Origin: Bacteroidales bacterium
Lineage (GTDB): Bacteria; Bacteroidota; Bacteroidia; Bacteroidales; JAGOPY01
Reading direction: 5' to 3'
Length of the DNA: 64,000 nt
NCBI GenBank assembly: GCA_017991835.1
Contig: JAGOPY010000001.1
Location: 1 to 64,000, forward strand
The notes beneath the pieces are model-generated. The model saw nothing but the letters and a program-made list of their open reading frames with translations. It was not told the origin of the DNA and ran no database searches. Positions 16,495-24,534 of this stretch are shown piece by piece. Each line of letters begins with the position of its first letter. The stretch's first letter is position 1. Position numbers and translations under genes: made by a program.

Positions 16495-18981
16495 ATGGAA
16501 TTTCTTAAGATCAATTTTAGGGACACATCGATTCTTTGGCTTTCAGTTGGTCTTTTCGGTCTGATAGGAACTGTTTTTTCTCAGCCGATGACAGGTACAT
16601 TGAGAATGCCTGAATTAGAAAATCCACAAAAACTGGAAATTACAAAAAGTGACCAGGCGACAGCGAAGCAAATTGTCTGGATTGTATACTCAGACCGTGA
16701 TGAGAATGTGTTATATTATGACTCTGCCTGTGATTCTGCAATACAAACCGGTATTAACTTTCTGGATAAGTTTTTTGTTGTGGATGAAACTGAAACTATG
16801 GTATCCGTTGTATCTGCTGAACCATTTTCTAAATTAAAAGGTTGGATACCAAAGAGCAAGCTTATACTCCTGGATCATGCAATACTTGACCAAGGAAATC
16901 AGGCTGCTGCTAAAGTAATGATCATTAATAAAATATCATCTGTAATCTGGGGCGAAGGCTCATCAGTTCCTTCGGATAAATTTCAGTTTTCTAAAAATCC
17001 GGATAAATTTCTGTTTGATTCAAATTCAGTAATAGCAAAGTCAATAGACTTTTATTATATTTTAAAAGAATATAACGGGAAAATGCTTTTAAGCTCCGCA
17101 TCCGAGATTTGGGACCCGGACAGGATACACTCAACTGTAATGGGATGGCTAGATAAAGATTTAACTGTTAAATGGAATTCGATGGCGGTCCTACAACCTA
17201 ATTATCAAATAACAGGTCGTTCGCCTGCACGTATCGCTGAAACTGAAGAAATTGCCAGAGGATGGATAAATGGAGAAAATGGGCCTGCCATCTGGAGGGA
17301 AGATAGTGTTTCGGACCAGCCATGGCCACCTTCACGCATGCGTTGTTTATATCTAGGACCTGGTAAAAATCCAGATGTGATTCGAGTAGGTGTTTTTCAG
17401 GATATCGACCTTATACATGGGCAGCAAATTCAAACCATGCTAAATCATTTAAGAGAATGGGAAAGGCAGGATAGAGGCAAAAACAATCTGAATCTGGTGT
17501 TTGTTATCGACGGTTCTGCTAGTATGAGGAAATATTTTCCTGTTATAGCCGATGCTATTTCCCAGAGCTATCATCAAATCAGCAGGAATCCGGATTTCTC
17601 TGATCCGGATAATCCTAAAAGAGTTGTAGTCAAATTAGGTGCGGTTGTCTACCGGGATGGGTCCGACTGTCCTTATCTGGCCGAGACCTGCCCATTGCAG
17701 GATTTCAATAACACCCGGAAATGGATTTCCGATAATTTCCAGGATATCAAAGATTGCCAAGATAAGGATATTCCCAATGCTGTTTTTTTTGGTTTGTTTA
17801 TGGCATTGGAAGATGTTCTGGCCGGCCATGAAAATGACAATAACCTGATCATCCTGATTGGTGATGCAGGTGACAGTCAGAGGCATGATAATTCATTTAT
17901 AGATATTAAGGATATCGTTAACGGGATGGCTAAATTTAATTGTCAATTCATTGCATACCAAACGCAATGGAAAGATCCGGCTATTAACCCTGAGAACTTA
18001 AGCTACACGGAGTTTAGTGGCCAGGCCATGGAAATAGCCCTTGAATCGGCACGATTAATCCATAAAGAATTACCAGCGATTCGTCCCCGGGATCTCCAAA
18101 AAGAAGTTTCTTTAATTAGGGCCGAATCGACGGACCGTTATGACCTCTATATCCTCGATCCGCCTTTTCTGGCAAACAAAGTATATGTCAACAAAGGTTG
18201 CGGGGCCGATGCGGTCAGTTTGACAGATTTTATCATGGAAACTATCTTAACTTCCAGTAAAGAAGCATCCTTGGTGAATACATTTATTCGTCAGATTTTA
18301 TACCGCGGGTGGTCATGGGAAGATGTCATATACGATATCCCAACGGAAAAATTAGCAAACATGAATGCAATAACAACTACTTTAGGCTACCTTTCCGGTG
18401 AATTGGAAAAAAAATATCCGGGAGAGGATGTAAATGCTCCCGGTGGGAGACTGGAACAATTGCTGCAGGGAAAACCACAGCAATTCTTCATCGAAGGATA
18501 TTCCCCATTGAAGGTTGATGGATCAACGTACGATCAATGGTTGTTTGAGATTCTTACTCCTGCGAATACTAAAAAAAAACTGGAAAGAGATTATGTGAAG
18601 ATCATCAACTCATATAAAAGCCAAGGATCTGCGGAACAGGCAAGGCAATTGATCTATGATGCGGTACATACACTTTCACAAACTTATTCAGGTAGTCCGG
18701 TTAGTTGTGAAGACATCCCCTTAAGCGAACTGTTTCCGACAATTATTAATTGTCCGGGTTTAAAAACCACAATCCGGTACAGGCCGTGGTTGAGCAAAAC
18801 CTTAAAGCAGATTTTAATGGAGGGGGAATGCGACCATGAGTGCCTTGAAATCCTTTACCATGAGATATTCCGGTCGTATAACAAGATCAGTAGATTATCT
18901 TACAAGGATTATGTTACTACGGTATTCGGGAAATATTCAGCTTATTTCATTCCGGTTGAATTCATGCCCTTTGTCGAGTAA
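16495..18981 (+). CDS. Secreted vWA-domain protein, possibly TssR-like
   Basis: 828 aa. N-terminal hydrophobic segment (~13-30) as signal or anchor. Residues ~55-155 resemble an SH3-like region (KLKGWIPKSKLILLDHAILDQGN). A von Willebrand A domain covers ~333-520 with an intact MIDAS motif D339-G-S-A-S and the threonine/aspartate-type ILIGDAGD segment. The C-terminal ~280 aa are helical with paired Cys (CDHEC, NCPGLK). The SH3-plus-vWA layout recalls TssR of Bacteroidota type VI secretion, but no other T6SS gene is nearby, so this is only a hint. AT-rich compared with neighbours, suggesting acquisition. Confidence 0.8.
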   Translation: MEFLKINFRDTSILWLSVGLFGLIGTVFSQPMTGTLRMPELENPQKLEITKSDQATAKQIVWIVYSDRDENVLYYDSACDSAIQTGINFLDKFFVVDETETMVSVVSAEPFSKLKGWIPKSKLILLDHAILDQGNQAAAKVMIINKISSVIWGEGSSVPSDKFQFSKNPDKFLFDSNSVIAKSIDFYYILKEYNGKMLLSSASEIWDPDRIHSTVMGWLDKDLTVKWNSMAVLQPNYQITGRSPARIAETEEIARGWINGENGPAIWREDSVSDQPWPPSRMRCLYLGPGKNPDVIRVGVFQDIDLIHGQQIQTMLNHLREWERQDRGKNNLNLVFVIDGSASMRKYFPVIADAISQSYHQISRNPDFSDPDNPKRVVVKLGAVVYRDGSDCPYLAETCPLQDFNNTRKWISDNFQDIKDCQDKDIPNAVFFGLFMALEDVLAGHENDNNLIILIGDAGDSQRHDNSFIDIKDIVNGMAKFNCQFIAYQTQWKDPAINPENLSYTEFSGQAMEIALESARLIHKELPAIRPRDLQKEVSLIRAESTDRYDLYILDPPFLANKVYVNKGCGADAVSLTDFIMETILTSSKEASLVNTFIRQILYRGWSWEDVIYDIPTEKLANMNAITTTLGYLSGELEKKYPGEDVNAPGGRLEQLLQGKPQQFFIEGYSPLKVDGSTYDQWLFEILTPANTKKKLERDYVKIINSYKSQGSAEQARQLIYDAVHTLSQTYSGSPVSCEDIPLSELFPTIINCPGLKTTIRYRPWLSKTLKQILMEGECDHECLEILYHEIFRSYNKISRLSYKDYVTTVFGKYSAYFIPVEFMPFVE

Positions 18982-19112
18982 TCCCGGATATTTATTGATT
19001 TTCATAATAATGCATACACCGGACAAATTGATCCGTTTTAATTTGACCGCCATAAATCTATGGCAATTCAGGAATTGAGGTGTTCAGTATTCAGCGGCGT
19101 GGTCTGATATAA

Positions 19113-19430
19113 TTATCAGCTCCGTCCACCCCTCCTCCTGATCCTTCTTTTAATGTTTACATCCCGAATGCCTTCAGCCCGTATGGGGATGGGGTGAATG
19201 ATGTGTTCGTTGTTGCTTACGAAGGATCTAGAATTTACAATTTACAATATAGGATTTGTGATCGGTGGGGAGGAGAAGTGTATTCTGCCAAAGGCATTGA
19301 GAATGGATGGGATGGAAAGAAGTCGGGAAAGGAATGCCCGGGCGGAGCGTATGTTTACAAGATTGTATTTTTATTGGATGGAGTTCCCGGGAACCAGGAA
19401 AGGGTGGGAACGGTGATGCTGGTGAGGTGA
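19113..19430 (+). pseudogene. Orphan CHU_C (gliding-motility C-terminal) domain fragment
   Basis: An open frame with no start codon or signal peptide, preceded in frame by a stop at 19110. It encodes VYIPNAFSPYGDGVNDVF, then RICDRWGGEVYSAKGIENGWDG and PGGAYVYKIVFLLDGVPGN and ends normally in VMLVR. This is the complete C-terminal T9SS type B sorting domain without a protein in front. The DNA is strongly similar to the 3' end of the surface-protein gene at 23.75-24.04 kb, so it is a duplicated or recombined tail. GTG at 19194 could begin a 78-aa product, which I consider non-functional. Confidence 0.75.
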
Positions 19431-19431
19431 A

Positions 19432-19556
19432 TAATTTGGAAATTTGGAAATTAGCCAATGAGTTAATTATCACATTTCCAAATTAACTAATTTTCAAATT
19501 CTTTCGTTCACCCTTCACGGCTCACGCTTCACCCAATGGACGGTGATGCTGGTATA
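19432..19556. repeat. Low-complexity phrase repeat
   Basis: AATTTGGAAATTTGGAAATT opens the element, its near-complement CACATTTCCAAATTAAC follows, then TTCACCCTTCACGGCTCACG. The same phrases recur at 29.47-29.53 kb and 32.66-32.70 kb. No gene here. Confidence 0.5.
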
Positions 19557-19594
19557 GTGATCCGTTCACTCTTCACGCCGTTATGCAAAGTGCC

Positions 19595-19939
19595 CTATTC
19601 AAAGTCTTTTGTCAGAGCTTCAATTTCGATACGAAGTCTTGGAAGGTGGTTTACCAAAATTGCCCATATGTTTTCATCAGAAATGGAATCATATCCATGA
19701 ATGATCTGGTTTCTTAGCCCGACAATGCGATAGGCTTCTTCAACAGGGAATCCGGCATCTTCTTTTAGAATTCGGTTCATTGCTTCGCCGATAATTTCCA
19801 GGTTTCTTTCAACAGCTCTTTTTAAGATCAGATTGCTTTTATACTGAGATATGGTCAGTTTTCCAGCAGGAAGAAAAGAATTAATCTCATGAATTGCGAT
19901 TTTGATGTCGAAAAGGGATTTAAGCACTTTTTCGTTCAT
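19595..19939 (-). CDS. hepT: HepT-type HEPN ribonuclease toxin
   Basis: 114 aa HEPN (DUF86) protein. It carries the RX4HXY catalytic/modification motif: R76-NQII-H81-G-Y83. Family knowledge: HepT is an RNase toxin neutralised by AMPylation of the motif tyrosine by its MntA partner. The gene starts inside the 3' end of mntA (20-bp overlap), the normal toxin-antitoxin arrangement. It sits between two related CHU_C tails, suggesting a mobile or selfish insertion. Confidence 0.92.
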   Translation of the reverse strand: MNEKVLKSLFDIKIAIHEINSFLPAGKLTISQYKSNLILKRAVERNLEIIGEAMNRILKEDAGFPVEEAYRIVGLRNQIIHGYDSISDENIWAILVNHLPRLRIEIEALTKDFE

Positions 19940-20234
19940 AGATCAAAATTTTATCCCGATCAAGAATTTTACGAAAGATTGGATTTTTAACAGCCTGATT
20001 TTCTACGATATCTACTTCCCTATTTAAAACTGATTCCAACTTTTCTTTGAAATCCATGTAATTATTGAAATATTCCAGGGGGTTTATCAAAGGGCTGAAT
20101 TGAATAAGAATATCGACATCACTTTGGTCATTGAATTTATCGGTTCTAATTGAGCCAAAAATAAATAGCTGCTCAACCTGGTGGTCTGAACAAATTCTAA
20201 TTATCTGGTCGATATGTTGGTGAATCAGATTCAT
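19920..20234 (-). CDS. mntA: MntA-type minimal nucleotidyltransferase antitoxin
   Basis: 104 aa from MNLIHQHIDQ. Contains the nucleotidyltransferase signature G27-S28-x10-D39-x-D41 (FGSIRTDKFNDQSDVDILI) and a third acidic position in NREVDIVE. By family knowledge it transfers AMP to the HepT tyrosine, disarming the toxin. Upstream partner of hepT with overlapping frames. A start 8 codons earlier is possible but would overlap the promoter boxes. Confidence 0.92.
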   Translation of the reverse strand: MNLIHQHIDQIIRICSDHQVEQLFIFGSIRTDKFNDQSDVDILIQFSPLINPLEYFNNYMDFKEKLESVLNREVDIVENQAVKNPIFRKILDRDKILIYERKSA

Positions 20235-20255
20235 CAATACAAAAGTAATATAAAG

Positions 20256-20263
20256 CAAAGATA
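20256..20263 (-). promoter_or_regulatory. Candidate -7 box for mntA-hepT
   Basis: TATCTTTG on the minus strand, 21 bp before the mntA start; a second box TACTTTTG lies at 20247-20240. No good TTG at the expected -33 distance. The rest of the gap to 20549 holds only the repeats listed separately. Confidence 0.4.
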
Positions 20264-20349
20264 ATAAAATTCAAGGCATTATGTAAAACGCTAGGCGCGA
20301 ATGTAAGCGGTTGGGTTTTATCCACTGTGTAAATCGCCAACATTCCAGA

Positions 20350-20416
20350 TAGCACGCGGATTAACGCGGACCCCGAGGTCTCGGGGCAAGTTGCGACGGA
20401 TTTTCACGGATTTTTT
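20350..20416 (+). repeat. Dispersed ~65-bp intergenic element, copy 1
   Basis: Core CCCCGAGGTCTCGGGG (7-bp inverted repeat) followed by CAAGTTGCGACGGATTTTCA and preceded by TAGCACGCGGATTAACGCGG. The same element occurs inverted at 24.1 kb and directly at 40.8 kb. Confidence 0.7.
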
Positions 20417-20485
20417 CTGACTGCCGACTGCTGACCGCTGACTGCTGACTGCCGACTGCTGACTGCTGACCGCCGACCGCCGACC
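20417..20485. repeat. 7-bp tandem repeat array
   Basis: About ten units of a degenerate heptamer YGACYGC (CTGACTG, CCGACTG, CTGACCG and similar). No spacers, so not CRISPR. Directly follows the dispersed element. Confidence 0.75.
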
Positions 20486-20549
20486 CCTTGCATTTCTCAA
20501 AGATATTTCCTACTTTTATCCCACCCATTTATCTTCATAATGATGTAAG

Positions 20550-22001
20550 ATGAAAACTCTGAAAACCTTCTGGTTTATTTTACTCCTATCAGTTTTCTTC
20601 TCAACAGGAATATACTCCCAAAACGAAGCTAATATTTGGTACTTTCCTAACTATTGCGGATTGGATTTTAATACTGGAAATCCTGTTGTGTTATATGATG
20701 GACAATCTCATACAGGTTATTCAAGTTCAACAATTTCTGATTCCTTGGGAAATTTCTTATTTTGTTGCGATTGGAATGCAGTTTATACAATTCATGGCAT
20801 AATGCAAAATAGTCTTCTAATGGAATGCCCTGGGGCAGCGGGATCAGCGATTGTCAAGTGGCCATCACAAAATGGGCTTTATTATATTTTTACTGCAATC
20901 CACCCTACAATGAACAATCCGGGTTTTACTTATTCTGTTGTCGATATGAAACTTGCCAATGGATGGGGGATCATGACGGAAAAGAATATTTATGTTGATG
21001 CTGGTTGGGATGTAAGTGACCGTATTGCAATCGCAAAAAAAGAAGACTCAGAAAGTGTCTGGGTCATTGTCAGAAAAAATGAAGAAGATTCATTCGCTGC
21101 ATTCCTTGTGGATAATACCGGATTTAACCCTGCCCCTGTCATTTCTTTTGCGCCTGATCGGGAACCTGCTCCTTATTGGTTAAGTGTTGAGGGATATATA
21201 AAAATATCATCGAATAAGAAATTCTTGGTTTCAAGTTATAGCTTTAATAATGAAATATGTGGTTTCAATGCTTCAACTGGTGAGATTAGTTACTTGTATT
21301 CACTTAACACACCAATAGAATTAGGCCTTGTTTCTATCGCAGGTGTTGAATTTTCACCCGATTCAAAATATTTATTCGTGTGTTATGACATGCCCGGTCC
21401 CATAAACGCAATTTATCAATATGATATGCAATTTGTTTCTGATTCATTAAACTTTAAAAATTCAGGGCAATTTATAGGTGAAGGAAATGTTTATAGCATG
21501 CAACTTGCCCGGGATGGAAAAATATATTTTACAGCTAATTACGATCAACCTGAGGTAAACCGATATTATCTCGGGGTAATACATAAACCCTGGATTCTTG
21601 GAGCGGGTTGCATGTTCGAAAATATGGCAATAAATATGTTTCCAAATGAGGTTATGCAAAGTTTTCCTAATGCTTTAGTAGACTACCTCCTCCGCTTCGA
21701 GTGGGAAGGTGAACGGTGCCAAGGATATCCTATCAAATTCAATCCAAATTTCATTCCAACGCCCCAAACCATCCAATGGGATTTCGATGATGGGCCAGGA
21801 AGCACTTCATGGCAGCTTTCACCAATCTACACATTCAAGAATCCCGGTATTCATGAAATTAAGGTAGATATCTGGTATCCTTCCGGTAGATTTGAGCACA
21901 CTTCACGCGAAATTGAAATCTCGCCTTCCCCTCTTCCCCACCTCGGCGCAGATACCATAATCTGCAATGGGGCTTCGATAGTACTCAATGCCAGTTGCTA
22001 G
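20550..22001 (+). CDS. T9SS type B surface protein, upstream part before in-frame amber stop
   Basis: 483 codons. Signal peptide MKTLKTFWFILLLSVFFSTGIYSQ. Residues ~25-385 are beta-rich with propeller-like strands (VSIAGVEFSPDSKYLFVCYD, AIVKWPSQNGLYYIFTA). Residues ~390-460 form a PKD domain (IQWDFDDGPGSTSWQLSPIYTF). The frame stops at TAG 21999-22001 just after LNASC and continues without interruption in the same frame to 24044, so this is the N-terminal part of one gene of 1,164 codons plus stop. AT-rich compared with the metabolic genes. Confidence 0.85.
   Translation: MKTLKTFWFILLLSVFFSTGIYSQNEANIWYFPNYCGLDFNTGNPVVLYDGQSHTGYSSSTISDSLGNFLFCCDWNAVYTIHGIMQNSLLMECPGAAGSAIVKWPSQNGLYYIFTAIHPTMNNPGFTYSVVDMKLANGWGIMTEKNIYVDAGWDVSDRIAIAKKEDSESVWVIVRKNEEDSFAAFLVDNTGFNPAPVISFAPDREPAPYWLSVEGYIKISSNKKFLVSSYSFNNEICGFNASTGEISYLYSLNTPIELGLVSIAGVEFSPDSKYLFVCYDMPGPINAIYQYDMQFVSDSLNFKNSGQFIGEGNVYSMQLARDGKIYFTANYDQPEVNRYYLGVIHKPWILGAGCMFENMAINMFPNEVMQSFPNALVDYLLRFEWEGERCQGYPIKFNPNFIPTPQTIQWDFDDGPGSTSWQLSPIYTFKNPGIHEIKVDIWYPSGRFEHTSREIEISPSPLPHLGADTIICNGASIVLNASC
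21999..22001 (+). other. In-frame TAG inside the CHU_C surface-protein gene
   Basis: The codons before and after (AAT GCC AGT TGC | TAG | GCT GAT TTC TTC ACC TGG) read smoothly as domain sequence, LNASC then ADFFTWSTGQFG. A single base change would restore a sense codon. It could be a mutation, an assembly error or read-through. Confidence 0.85.
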
Positions 22002-22106
22002 GCTGATTTCTTCACCTGGAGCACCGGCCAATTCGGCGTTTCTTCGATTACCGTTTCCGATAGCGGAACATACTGGGTCCGGGCAAGATTCAATGATTCC
22101 GGTTGT

Positions 22107-24044
22107 ATGGGATACGATACCGTCCATATCGGCTTTCATTCACCGCTATTGATTTATGAAACCAATCTGCAAATCATTCCCACTACCTGCAACGGTTCAT
22201 CCGGTTCGATAACAGGACTCTCTGCTCTTGGTACTCCGCCCTACGCCTACCAATGGCTCGACCTCTCAGGCAATCCGTTCGGTACGAATATAGATGCATC
22301 GGGCCTCCCTGCAGGGCAATATTACCTGACAATTACTGATGGCAATGGTTGTGCAACGGAATCACCTGTTTATACTATTGAGGATGCAGGTAACCTCTCG
22401 GTGACACAGGTTCAAACTACCCGGCCACATTGTTTCCGTAACGACGGGCAAATCATTATTTCGGCCTTTTCTCCAACAGGTTCGCTCCTGGAATATTCGA
22501 TTGATAACGGGAATAGTTATTCGACTGACAGTATTTTTACCGGCTTATTAGCTGGTAGTTATATAATTCATATAAAAGATATGAATGGTTGCGAAGGATT
22601 TTATTTTGATAATCCGGTAATCTTGGCTGATATTCCTGGCCCGCAGGTTCAGCCGCCGGTTATAACAGATGAGACGGATTTCCAGGGGAACGGCTCGATT
22701 GAAATAACTGCAACCGGTAGCACAGCAATTATTTATTATTCGATTGATGGCGGAGCTTCATGGCAGGAAAATAACGGAAATTTTTACAATTTACAGTCTG
22801 GGATTTACAATTTACAAATTAAGGACGAAAACGGGTGTGATACCGCGTTTACTGTTGAAGTTCAGAATGTTATTCTGACCTGGTTGCATGCAGTCACTGG
22901 CGAAGGAGGACATTGCCTGGGCAACACGGCGATTGTTCCAGTAAATGTGGATAACTTTAATTCTGTTGCTGATTTTCATCTAAAGCTGGGCTATAATGCC
23001 GATAATTTGGAATGCGAAGGATTTGCTAATGTTAATGTTCAATTGTTAGACAGCCTGACCGGGTGGGTCGATCCACTTGCGGGAGATATCCATTTAGCCT
23101 GGAATTCACCATCATCTGTTACTTTCACAGGAACGGAAAAGGTTGCCGACCTTGTTTTCACCACGAAAAATCCCGGGCAAGGAGAGTTTTCCTGGTACAC
23201 CGGTGAAACGGAAAGCTATTTCACCAATTCTTCCGGCAACCTGATCCCGGCCGAGTTCAGCACGGGGCAGGTTACGATCTACGAGCCGCCGGAAATTATC
23301 CTGGATCAAAGCAAAACAGTCTGCACCGGGCAGTTTGTCAGCCTGATGAGCATTGCCGTCGGCAACCAGCCGCCCTTCAGTTACCGTTGGATTTATCCAA
23401 CGGGTGATAGCACCAGCACCGACCCGTTCTTCTTCAGCATAACCCCTGCTGACGCCGGCTTCTACACCTTGCTCGCCACCGACCGCGTCGGCTGCACCGA
23501 CCAGAAAAGCATCGAGCTGATCGCCAGCGAAAATCCGGTTGCGGCTTTCCATGGCACCGATACGCTGGAAATGCACAACGGTGATGTATTGGACGCCGGA
23601 TCAGGGATGGCTTGGTATAAATGGAGCACAGGTGACACAACAGCGAGTATAATTATTCCGTCTGTAGGAATGTACATGGTTGAGATGGAATCGCCAGTGG
23701 GTTGTTTGGGTTCCGATTCGGTTTATGTAAAACTGGTTTCGGAAGAAATCCAGGAGTTTGAGATTTACGTACCAAACGCCTTCAGTCCCAATGGCGATGG
23801 CATTAACGACATCTTTCAAATAAAATTCCCGCATTCAACATTCAACCTTCAACATTTAACATTAAGCATTTTTGATCGGTGGGGAGGAGAGGTGTTTTCG
23901 TCCAAAGGTATAGAGAACGGATGGGATGGAAAGAAAAACGGAAAGGAATGTCCTGGAGGAGTGTATGTTTACAAGATCGTATTCTCAGTTGATGGTGTCC
24001 CTGGAAGCCAGGAAAGAGTTGGAACGGTGGCGTTGGTGAGATAA
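22107..24044 (+). CDS. T9SS type B surface protein, downstream part (SprB-like repeats, cohesin-like, CHU_C)
   Basis: 645 codons from the first Met after the amber stop; the homologous frame actually resumes at 22002. Contains SprB-like repeats (YAYQWLDLSGNPF...AGQYYLTITDGNGC, LEYSIDNGNSYSTDSIFTGLLAGSYIIHIKDMNGC), a cohesin-like domain (~255-385, GNTAIVPVNVDNFNSVADFHLKLGYNADNLE), an Ig-like domain with WSTGDTTASI, and a terminal CHU_C sorting domain (IYVPNAFSPNGDGINDIF...WDGKKNGKECPGGVYVYK). Without read-through this half has no signal peptide and could not be exported. Confidence 0.82.
   Translation: MGYDTVHIGFHSPLLIYETNLQIIPTTCNGSSGSITGLSALGTPPYAYQWLDLSGNPFGTNIDASGLPAGQYYLTITDGNGCATESPVYTIEDAGNLSVTQVQTTRPHCFRNDGQIIISAFSPTGSLLEYSIDNGNSYSTDSIFTGLLAGSYIIHIKDMNGCEGFYFDNPVILADIPGPQVQPPVITDETDFQGNGSIEITATGSTAIIYYSIDGGASWQENNGNFYNLQSGIYNLQIKDENGCDTAFTVEVQNVILTWLHAVTGEGGHCLGNTAIVPVNVDNFNSVADFHLKLGYNADNLECEGFANVNVQLLDSLTGWVDPLAGDIHLAWNSPSSVTFTGTEKVADLVFTTKNPGQGEFSWYTGETESYFTNSSGNLIPAEFSTGQVTIYEPPEIILDQSKTVCTGQFVSLMSIAVGNQPPFSYRWIYPTGDSTSTDPFFFSITPADAGFYTLLATDRVGCTDQKSIELIASENPVAAFHGTDTLEMHNGDVLDAGSGMAWYKWSTGDTTASIIIPSVGMYMVEMESPVGCLGSDSVYVKLVSEEIQEFEIYVPNAFSPNGDGINDIFQIKFPHSTFNLQHLTLSIFDRWGGEVFSSKGIENGWDGKKNGKECPGGVYVYKIVFSVDGVPGSQERVGTVALVR
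22783..22816 (+). repeat. 13-bp phrase repeat inside coding sequence
   Basis: TTTACAATTTACA occurs at 22783-22795 and 22804-22816, 21 bp (seven codons) apart, giving YNLQSGIYNLQ in the protein. The same 13-mer appears at 19234-19246 in the orphan CHU_C fragment. Confidence 0.7.
23833..23863 (+). repeat. CATTCAA phrase repeat inside the CHU_C domain
   Basis: ATTCAACATTCAACCTTCAA and a related continuation encode STFNLQHLTL in a loop between conserved CHU_C strands. Style matches intergenic phrase repeats. Confidence 0.5.
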
Positions 24045-24045
24045 T

Positions 24046-24090
24046 AGTTCAAAGTTCAAAGTTCAAAGTTCAAAAATTCAAAAATTCAAA
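24046..24090. repeat. GTTCAAA tandem phrase repeat
   Basis: Repeats of AGTTCAA / AATTCAA directly after the surface-protein stop codon, before the dispersed element. Confidence 0.6.
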
Positions 24091-24094
24091 TCCG

Positions 24095-24163
24095 AAATAA
24101 TCCGCGTAAATCCGTTGCAACTTGTCCCGAGACCTCGGGATCCGCGTCATCCGTGTGCTATAA
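24095..24163 (-). repeat. Dispersed ~65-bp intergenic element, copy 2 (inverted)
   Basis: Contains TTGCAACTTGTCCCGAGACC and CTCGGGATCCGCGTCATCCG, the inverse of the copy at 20.35 kb. Confidence 0.7.
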
Positions 24164-24214
24164 AAAGGACAGCAACAATGAATTTGCTCTGATTCTGGCC
24201 GGAATCTGGCGTAA

Positions 24215-24251
24215 ACGAAAAAACCACTTACATTTTCGTTTGTAAGTGGTT
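24215..24251 (-). terminator. Rho-independent terminator after tRNA-Lys
   Basis: Perfect 11-bp inverted repeat AACCACTTACA / TGTAAGTGGTT (24222-24232 with 24241-24251), 8-nt loop, followed on the minus strand by TTTTTTCGTTT. Lies 8 bp after the tRNA CCA end. Confidence 0.85.
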
Positions 24252-24258
24252 GATTTTC

Positions 24259-24334
24259 TGGTCTCCCCGCCAGGATTCGAACCTGGGACCCATTGATTAA
24301 GAGTCAATTGCTCTACCAGCTGAGCTACGGAGAG
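24259..24334 (-). tRNA. tRNA-Lys (anticodon CTT)
   Basis: A 76-nt cloverleaf with encoded CCA. Acceptor CTCTCCG pairs with CGGGGAG (one G-U). D arm GCTCAGCTGGTAGAGC. Anticodon stem ATTGA/TCAAT with loop CTCTTAA, giving anticodon CTT. T arm CCAGGTTCGAATCCTGG. It is the third and only complete unit of a tandem series transcribed leftwards. Confidence 0.95.
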
Positions 24335-24412
24335 TTTATTTTCCCTTCTCTCCAACCCCTGGCACCCTCCCGACTAAAAGTCGGGATGCTCTACCAACTG
24401 AGCTACGGAGAG
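24335..24412 (-). repeat. tRNA-Lys-like 78-bp tandem copy 1 (no T arm)
   Basis: On the minus strand it begins with the acceptor and D arm of the neighbouring tRNA (CTCTCCGTAGCTCAGTTGGT) but continues into a long perfect hairpin CCCGACTTTTAGTCGGG and then GGTGCCAGGGGTTGGAGAG. GGAGAG could close an acceptor helix, but there is no proper T arm and no CCA. The loop would show TTT. Best seen as a degenerate tRNA or chimera with an intergenic palindrome. Confidence 0.75.
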
Positions 24413-24490
24413 TTTATTTTCCCTTCTCTCCAACCCCTGGCACCCTCCCGACTAAAAGTCGGGATGCTCTACCAGCTGAGCTACGGAGAG
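24413..24490 (-). repeat. tRNA-Lys-like 78-bp tandem copy 2 (no T arm)
   Basis: Identical to copy 1 except in the D loop (AGCTGG here, AGTTGG there), and in that matches the true tRNA. It is the promoter-proximal unit, so any primary transcript would carry it and copy 1 before the real tRNA-Lys. Confidence 0.75.
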
Positions 24491-24501
24491 AAATGAGGGC
24501 G

Positions 24502-24509
24502 CAAAAGTA
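24502..24509 (-). promoter_or_regulatory. Candidate -7 box for the tRNA-Lys array
   Basis: TACTTTTG on the minus strand, 11 bp before the first tRNA-like unit; fits TAnnTTTG. Confidence 0.5.
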
Positions 24510-24521
24510 CATAATTTTCTT

Positions 24522-24529
24522 TACATTTG
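24522..24529 (+). promoter_or_regulatory. Candidate -7 box for meaB
   Basis: TACATTTG, fitting TAnnTTTG, 5 bp before the chosen meaB start. Implies a very short leader and divergent promoters packed in 44 bp with the tRNA array. Confidence 0.45.
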
Positions 24530-24534
24530 TCGTA

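Noticed and set aside
20417-20485. Possible CRISPR array
   Set aside because: Units are 7 bp and contiguous, with no spacers and no cas genes.
24335-24490. Two functional tRNA-Lys(TTT) genes
   Set aside because: The anticodon stem would be six pairs, there is no T arm and no CCA; more like degenerate copies.
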